The notes under the pieces: model-generated
Seen by the model: the letters and a program-made list of their open reading frames with translations, nothing else
Database searches by the model: none
What the model was told of the DNA's origin: nothing
Part shown: in pieces, positions 5,284 to 7,907 of the stretch
How the letters are laid out: each line of letters opens with the position of its first letter
Numbering within the stretch: the first letter of the stretch is position 1
From: an uncultured Dietzia sp.
GTDB taxonomy: Bacteria > Actinomycetota > Actinomycetes > Mycobacteriales > Mycobacteriaceae
Assembly (NCBI GenBank): GCA_946570335.1
Contig: CAMNYG010000047.1
Coordinates: forward strand, 1 to 7,907
Reading direction: 5' to 3'
DNA: 7,907 nt
Program-made: the position numbers and the translations under genes

Positions 5284-5997
5284 ATGGCAGATCACACCGG
5301 GGCCGCACCGGCACCACGCACCAGGATGTCGGCGGCCAAGCGTCGCCAGCAGCTGGTCGAGGTGGGCCGGCGGATCTTCGCCGAGTACGGCTACGACGCG
5401 GCAACGGTCGAGGAGATCGCCGCCGTCGCCGGCGTCTCCAAGCCGGTCGTCTACGAACACTTCGGCGGCAAGGAAGGTCTGTACGCGGTCGTCTGTGACC
5501 GCGAGTTGGCCTACCTCGGCGCAGAGATCACCGAGTCCCTGCAGGGTGAGGGCTCACGACGCCGCATCGAACGGGCGGCGATGGCCCTGCTGCGCTACGT
5601 GGAGGAGCGCACTGACGGGTTCCGCATCCTGGTACGCGATTCCTCTCCTGCGGGTGGGGGTTCCTATTCGACCCTGCTCAACGACGCCACCTCCAGCGTC
5701 ACCTACATCCTCGAGGAGGAGTTCGCGGCCCGCGGTTTCGACCCGGTCACCACGATCGTCTACGCACAGGCGCTGGTCGGCATGGTCTCCGGCACCGCCC
5801 AGTGGTGGCTCGACGTGCGCACGCCTCCCAAGGAGGAGGTGGCCGCGCACATCGTCAACCTCTGCTTCAACGGACTGTCGCACCTGGATCCGGCACCGAC
5901 GCTCGAGGCCGGAGTGATGGAGAAGTACTCCGGCCACAGTCACCCCGAAGGGGAGTCGGCTGGCCGTGACATGCGTCCGGGCCCGGCCCGACCGTAG
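5284..5997 (+). CDS. TetR-family transcriptional regulator (Rv1019-like)
   Basis: 237-residue repressor-type regulator acting as a dimer on DNA. The N-terminal TetR domain runs from about residue 19 to 67: helix 1 RRQQLVEVGRRIFAEYGYDA, then the helix-turn-helix TVEEIAAVAGVSKPVVYEHF (41-60), then GGKEGLYAVV. The ligand and dimerisation part contains RTDGFRILVRDS (109-120), LVGMVSGTAQWWLDVR (164-179) and HIVNLCFNGLSHL (189-201), which closely recall mycobacterial Rv1019, the gene next to glmU there. The last ~35 residues (from about 203) are polar, Gly/Pro-rich and probably disordered. ATG 5284 has GAAGGGGG at 9 nt. It is transcribed divergently from tRNA-Gln. No ligand can be inferred; autoregulation through the upstream region is usual for the family. 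Confidence 0.93.
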   Translation: MADHTGAAPAPRTRMSAAKRRQQLVEVGRRIFAEYGYDAATVEEIAAVAGVSKPVVYEHFGGKEGLYAVVCDRELAYLGAEITESLQGEGSRRRIERAAMALLRYVEERTDGFRILVRDSSPAGGGSYSTLLNDATSSVTYILEEEFAARGFDPVTTIVYAQALVGMVSGTAQWWLDVRTPPKEEVAAHIVNLCFNGLSHLDPAPTLEAGVMEKYSGHSHPEGESAGRDMRPGPARP

Positions 5998-6174
5998 GTG
6001 TGAGCCCGGACGAGACACCTCGGTGCGCGCGACGTGACGCAGTGAGCCTGCCTCTCGCTCGGCCGTTCTGGCCCGGGACGTGGACATAGGGCACGCACGA
6101 AGTCACGGTCGCGCCAGCTCACCGACGAGCAGTGGGAGCCGATCGATCCCCTGCCGCCCTCATGGGAGGAAAGA

Positions 6175-6209
6175 GCCCCTGTCGCCCTCGAACGGAGGGC
6201 GACAGGGGC
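6175..6209. terminator. Bidirectional hairpin terminator, 15-bp perfect stem
   Basis: GCCCCTGTCGCCCTC (6175-6189), loop GAACG, and GAGGGCGACAGGGGC (6195-6209) form an uninterrupted 15-bp stem, about 80% GC. On the plus strand it is followed by ATCCATTCTG and on the minus strand by TCTTTCC. It lies between the convergent tetR and hdeD-like genes, the natural place for a shared terminator, 178 bp after the tetR stop and 236 bp after the hdeD-like stop. Confidence 0.75.
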
Positions 6210-6246
6210 ATCCATTCTGCGGCAGCCGCTAGATCGGCGGAGGCCT

Positions 6247-6276
6247 CATCTACCGCTGACGCATCTACCGCTGCCG
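6247..6276. repeat. 15-bp tandem duplication inside the transposase remnant
   Basis: CATCTACCGCTGACG (6247-6261) is followed at once by CATCTACCGCTGCCG (6262-6276): two copies with 14 of 15 identical bases. The duplication repeats the codons for IYR and adds an in-frame TGA to the remnant. Confidence 0.8.
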
Positions 6277-6444
6277 CGCAGCCACCTTCTGGCGGGACCT
6301 TCCCCGTGAGGATCGCGGGGCGCGGCCGGCCGTCTGGAAGCATCACGCGCGCTACGTGGTCACCGGGTTGGCGGCGCTATGACGCCGCGCCGCCGGGATG
6401 TCGGTGGCGTTGACGGCGTCGGCGGCGGTCAGCGGATCAGTACG

Positions 6445-7014
6445 TCAGACCCCGTCCGGTGCCTGGGAATCCGGCAGCTGTGCGGCGTCGCTGCGCAGGC
6501 GGAACGAGACGACGATCATGATCAGCCCGACGATCACGCCGAACCAGCCGGCGAACGGCAGGAAGTTCTCGATCGACGACGGCCCGAAAACCACCAGGCC
6601 GAGGCCCAGCACGGCGATGGCCACACCGACCGCGCCCATAACCCACACGTTGGGGACGACAGTCCGAAGGGTCGATGCGCCGTAAGCCACGAGCGCGCCG
6701 GAGGCGATCAGCCAGAGCCCGAAGAGCAGGACGAGCGCGGTGACCGTGATCGATGGCCAGAACAGTACGATCAGACCCAGCACGATGAAGGCGGTACCGG
6801 ACCCGACGAACAGGTTCTTGGAGCCACTGTGCTCGCGGAGTCCGAGGCCGGTGGTGATATTCATGGCGCCGTCGGCGATAGCGAATGCCGCCACGAGGAA
6901 CACCGCCAGCGTGAGATTGGTGCTGGGTGCCACCAACGCGGTGATGCCGAGAACTAGCGCGAGCACACCCCGGATTAACTGGATCCACCAGTTCCGGGTG
7001 AGGGACGTGATCAT
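6445..7014 (-). CDS. HdeD-like membrane protein (DUF308), six transmembrane segments
   Basis: 189-residue integral membrane protein of the HdeD/DUF308 family, named for E. coli HdeD of the acid-resistance island. Six hydrophobic segments lie at about 9-29, 33-56, 69-87, 89-112, 124-144 and 152-172. They form three related two-helix units, each with Gly/Leu-rich helices ending in a short turn with Pro: RGVLALVLGITALVAP, GLIVLFWPS and GLGLVVFGPSS. The C-terminal tail (from about 173) is polar and cytoplasmic. The frame is open to a GTG at 7023, but ATG 7014 is preferred because GAGGTGG stands 5 nt before it. Biochemical function is unknown for the family; stress resistance is the usual association. 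It stands alone and converges on tetR across the IS remnant. Confidence 0.88.
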   Translation of the reverse strand: MITSLTRNWWIQLIRGVLALVLGITALVAPSTNLTLAVFLVAAFAIADGAMNITTGLGLREHSGSKNLFVGSGTAFIVLGLIVLFWPSITVTALVLLFGLWLIASGALVAYGASTLRTVVPNVWVMGAVGVAIAVLGLGLVVFGPSSIENFLPFAGWFGVIVGLIMIVVSFRLRSDAAQLPDSQAPDGV

Positions 7015-7057
7015 TACTTCCACCTCTCTGTCAGCGGGCCTTTGGCCGCTACGACTA

Positions 7058-7080
7058 GTTATAGTGCCCGCAAGTCGGGC
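7058..7080 (-). promoter_or_regulatory. Candidate promoter and small inverted repeat before the hdeD-like gene
   Basis: On the minus strand TATAAC (plus 7058-7063) differs from the -10 consensus in one base and would give a leader of about 36 nt. Just upstream, in the spacer, GCCCG (7066-7070) and CGGGC (7076-7080) form an inverted repeat with a 5-nt centre, a possible operator. The -35 position reads CCTTCT, not a consensus match. Confidence 0.35.
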
Positions 7081-7271
7081 AGAAGGCAGCGCACTGTGTG
7101 GAAATGGACTCTAGACGGCGTTGATCGGTCCCAGCAGTCGTGGGTCAGTGCCGAGTTCCACGTGTTGACGGCCATCCAAGGTTACCGGAGGTGATCGCCC
7201 CTGTTCGCGGCGTCGGCGGGCGAGGTGATATGTCAGGGTCCCGCGCTGCGCGAGTGGCGGCGGGCTCGGTC
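7081..7271. other. Intergenic stretch between hdeD-like and VKOR genes; nothing recognised
   Basis: No RNA gene, strong hairpin or family motif is visible. On the minus strand one frame stays open to TAG at 7111-7113 and reads GTLTYHLARRRREQGRSPP and then VTLDGRQHVELG. Upstream it overlaps the VKOR gene out of frame, and I recognise no family. It may be a gene remnant or chance. A plus-strand GGAGGTGA at 7190-7197 has no start codon at a useful distance. Confidence 0.4.
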
Positions 7272-7907
7272 TCACAGATTCGCGAAGAAGTCCGCCCAGT
7301 AGAAGTCCCAGAACGCCCACAGGATGATCCCGGCCACGGCCAGGTACCAGACCACCACGGGCACCAGGTGCCAGCGCTGCAGCGCCCGGACCCAGCCGGC
7401 GCCGGTGAGCTTGGACAGTACGTGCAGCAGCGTGTACCAGAACATGGGGATGGTGGCGGCCCACACGACCATGCACCACGGGCACAGGACGCGGATCTCG
7501 AAGATCGACTGGTAGGCCAGCCAGTGGATGAACCCGGCGGCGAAGGTCATCCCGAGTAGCGTGCCCACCCAGTACCAACGCGGGAAGCGGACGCCGGAGG
7601 CGGCGGCCACACCGATCGCGATCACGATGCCGTATCCGATCAGCCCGATGAACGGGTTGGGGAAGCCGAATGCGGCGCCCTGTTCGGAGTTGATGACGCT
7701 CTTGCAGCTCATCAGGATGGAGAAGTTGCAGGCCGGGTCGTAGTCCGGGTTCTCGAGCAGCCGGATCTTGTCGAGGCTGAGCTGGAACGACGCGAGCAGG
7801 GCGATCGCCGAGCCGACGGCCAGCAGGATGCCGAGTCCGCGGTCGGTGAAGATCCGCGATACGGGCGCGCCCGGAGCGGCGGTGACCTCGGCGGGCGCGG
7901 CGGCGCT
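7272..7907 (-). CDS. Vitamin K epoxide reductase family protein (5' end cut by window)
   Basis: Bacterial VKOR homologues are membrane enzymes that use quinone to reoxidise a periplasmic DsbA-like thiol oxidase, so driving disulfide formation. 211 C-terminal residues are visible. Counting from the window edge, TM1 is at about 24-44. It is followed by the periplasmic loop with the shuttle cysteine pair C60 and C68 (PACNFSILMSCKSVINS) and by AFGFPNPFIGLIGY, the highly conserved start of TM2. TM3 is about 112-135. The active-site CPWC (C142, C145) lies at the head of TM4, and TM5 is about 181-203. The eight-residue cysteine spacing equals that of human VKORC1 (C43/C51). All four cysteines are present, so the enzyme should be active. 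No start codon lies in the visible part; its N-terminus is Ala/Pro-rich. No thioredoxin domain is fused at the C-terminus, so a separate DsbA partner is expected. Confidence 0.93.
   Translation of the reverse strand, partial: SAAAPAEVTAAPGAPVSRIFTDRGLGILLAVGSAIALLASFQLSLDKIRLLENPDYDPACNFSILMSCKSVINSEQGAAFGFPNPFIGLIGYGIVIAIGVAAASGVRFPRWYWVGTLLGMTFAAGFIHWLAYQSIFEIRVLCPWCMVVWAATIPMFWYTLLHVLSKLTGAGWVRALQRWHLVPVVVWYLAVAGIILWAFWDFYWADFFANL

Larger units (their letters stand above)
6097..6382 (+). pseudogene. Remnant of an IS5-type transposase (N-terminal part, frameshifted)
   Basis: Two frames together give the start of an IS5/IS4-type DDE transposase (the DUF4096 N-terminal region). Frame one from 6097 reads TKSRSRQLTDEQWEPIDPLPPSW, matching the usual LTDxQWExIxPLLPxS. 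Frame two from 6209 reads HPFCGSR-stop-IGGGLIYR, then after an internal duplication IYRCRAATFWRDLP and AVWKHHARYVVTGLAAL before a stop. These match RPFxDxRxVxEGxIYRYRTGxxWRDLP and xTVWKRHxRYxxDG. The remnant therefore has an inactive start (ACG where ATG is expected), a frame change, two internal stops and no catalytic DDE core. Faint similarity may continue to about 6450, next to the hdeD-like stop. No terminal inverted repeats were found, so the element's original ends are unknown. Confidence 0.65.
5998..6444. other. Gene-free stretch between tetR and hdeD-like gene
   Basis: Nothing recognisable lies at 5998-6096. From 6097 to 6382 the stretch holds the IS5-type transposase remnant, the hairpin at 6175-6209 and the tandem duplication at 6247-6276. 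The last 60 bp before the hdeD-like stop may be eroded transposase sequence. There is no intact gene on either strand: longer open frames here have no ribosome site or family motif. Confidence 0.6.

Noticed and set aside
5554..6087. 177-codon minus-strand frame opposite tetR
   Set aside because: It is antisense to a regulator with a complete, well-conserved domain, and shows no start signal or recognisable motif.
7140..7559. 139-codon plus-strand frame opposite the VKOR gene, near a GGAGGTGA
   Set aside because: No start codon lies at a proper distance from the ribosome-like site, and the frame runs through the antisense of VKOR membrane helices.
1..7907. CRISPR array, riboswitch, toxin-antitoxin pair or multi-gene defence operon
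   Set aside because: No regularly spaced repeats, conserved riboswitch core or paired small genes were found. The only phage-related hint is the Ltp-type domain.

Overview
The window is GC-rich DNA with actinobacterial codon use. It most resembles the order Mycobacteriales (Dietzia, Gordonia, Rhodococcus, Corynebacterium or Mycobacterium relatives). This placement rests on three things recalled from known families, not on a search: a GlmU of mycobacterial type, a TetR regulator very like mycobacterial Rv1019, and a membrane protein with Ltp repeats.

Layout. Positions 1-1207 (minus) hold most of glmU, cut by the left edge. Divergent from it is an EntS-like MFS exporter (1334-2626, plus). This converges on a flavodoxin-fold NAD(P)H-dependent FMN reductase-like gene (2649-3281, minus). 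Next comes a decayed thiamine-diphosphate enzyme of the pyruvate oxidase/acetolactate synthase family. Only its first ~40 and last ~95 codons remain (3474-3904, plus), and it overlaps by ATGA a tiny single-pass membrane protein (3901-4068). A Pro-rich, membrane-anchored protein with two Ltp repeats follows (4200-4961, plus), then tRNA-Gln(TTG) (5014-5085, minus), a strong palindrome, and the TetR regulator (5284-5997, plus). Positions 5998-6444 hold no intact gene: they contain an IS5-type transposase remnant with a 15-bp-stem hairpin inside it and a 15-bp tandem duplication. A HdeD/DUF308 membrane protein (6445-7014, minus) and a 5'-truncated vitamin K epoxide reductase family protein (7272-7907, minus) close the window.

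How it fits together. There is no single large operon. glmU supplies UDP-GlcNAc for the cell wall, and the VKOR-family protein would reoxidise a periplasmic thiol oxidase. In mycobacteria glmU and the Rv1019-type TetR gene are direct neighbours, so the genes between them here look like an accessory set placed on the 3' side of tRNA-Gln. That set includes a decayed gene and a protein whose domain is known from phage superinfection exclusion, which suits a turnover hot spot. No integrase, attachment-site duplication or recognisable defence operon is visible. The most unusual items are the Ltp-repeat protein with an inverted repeat across its start region, the internally deleted ThDP enzyme with its chain of overlapping frames, and the hairpin inside the IS remnant.
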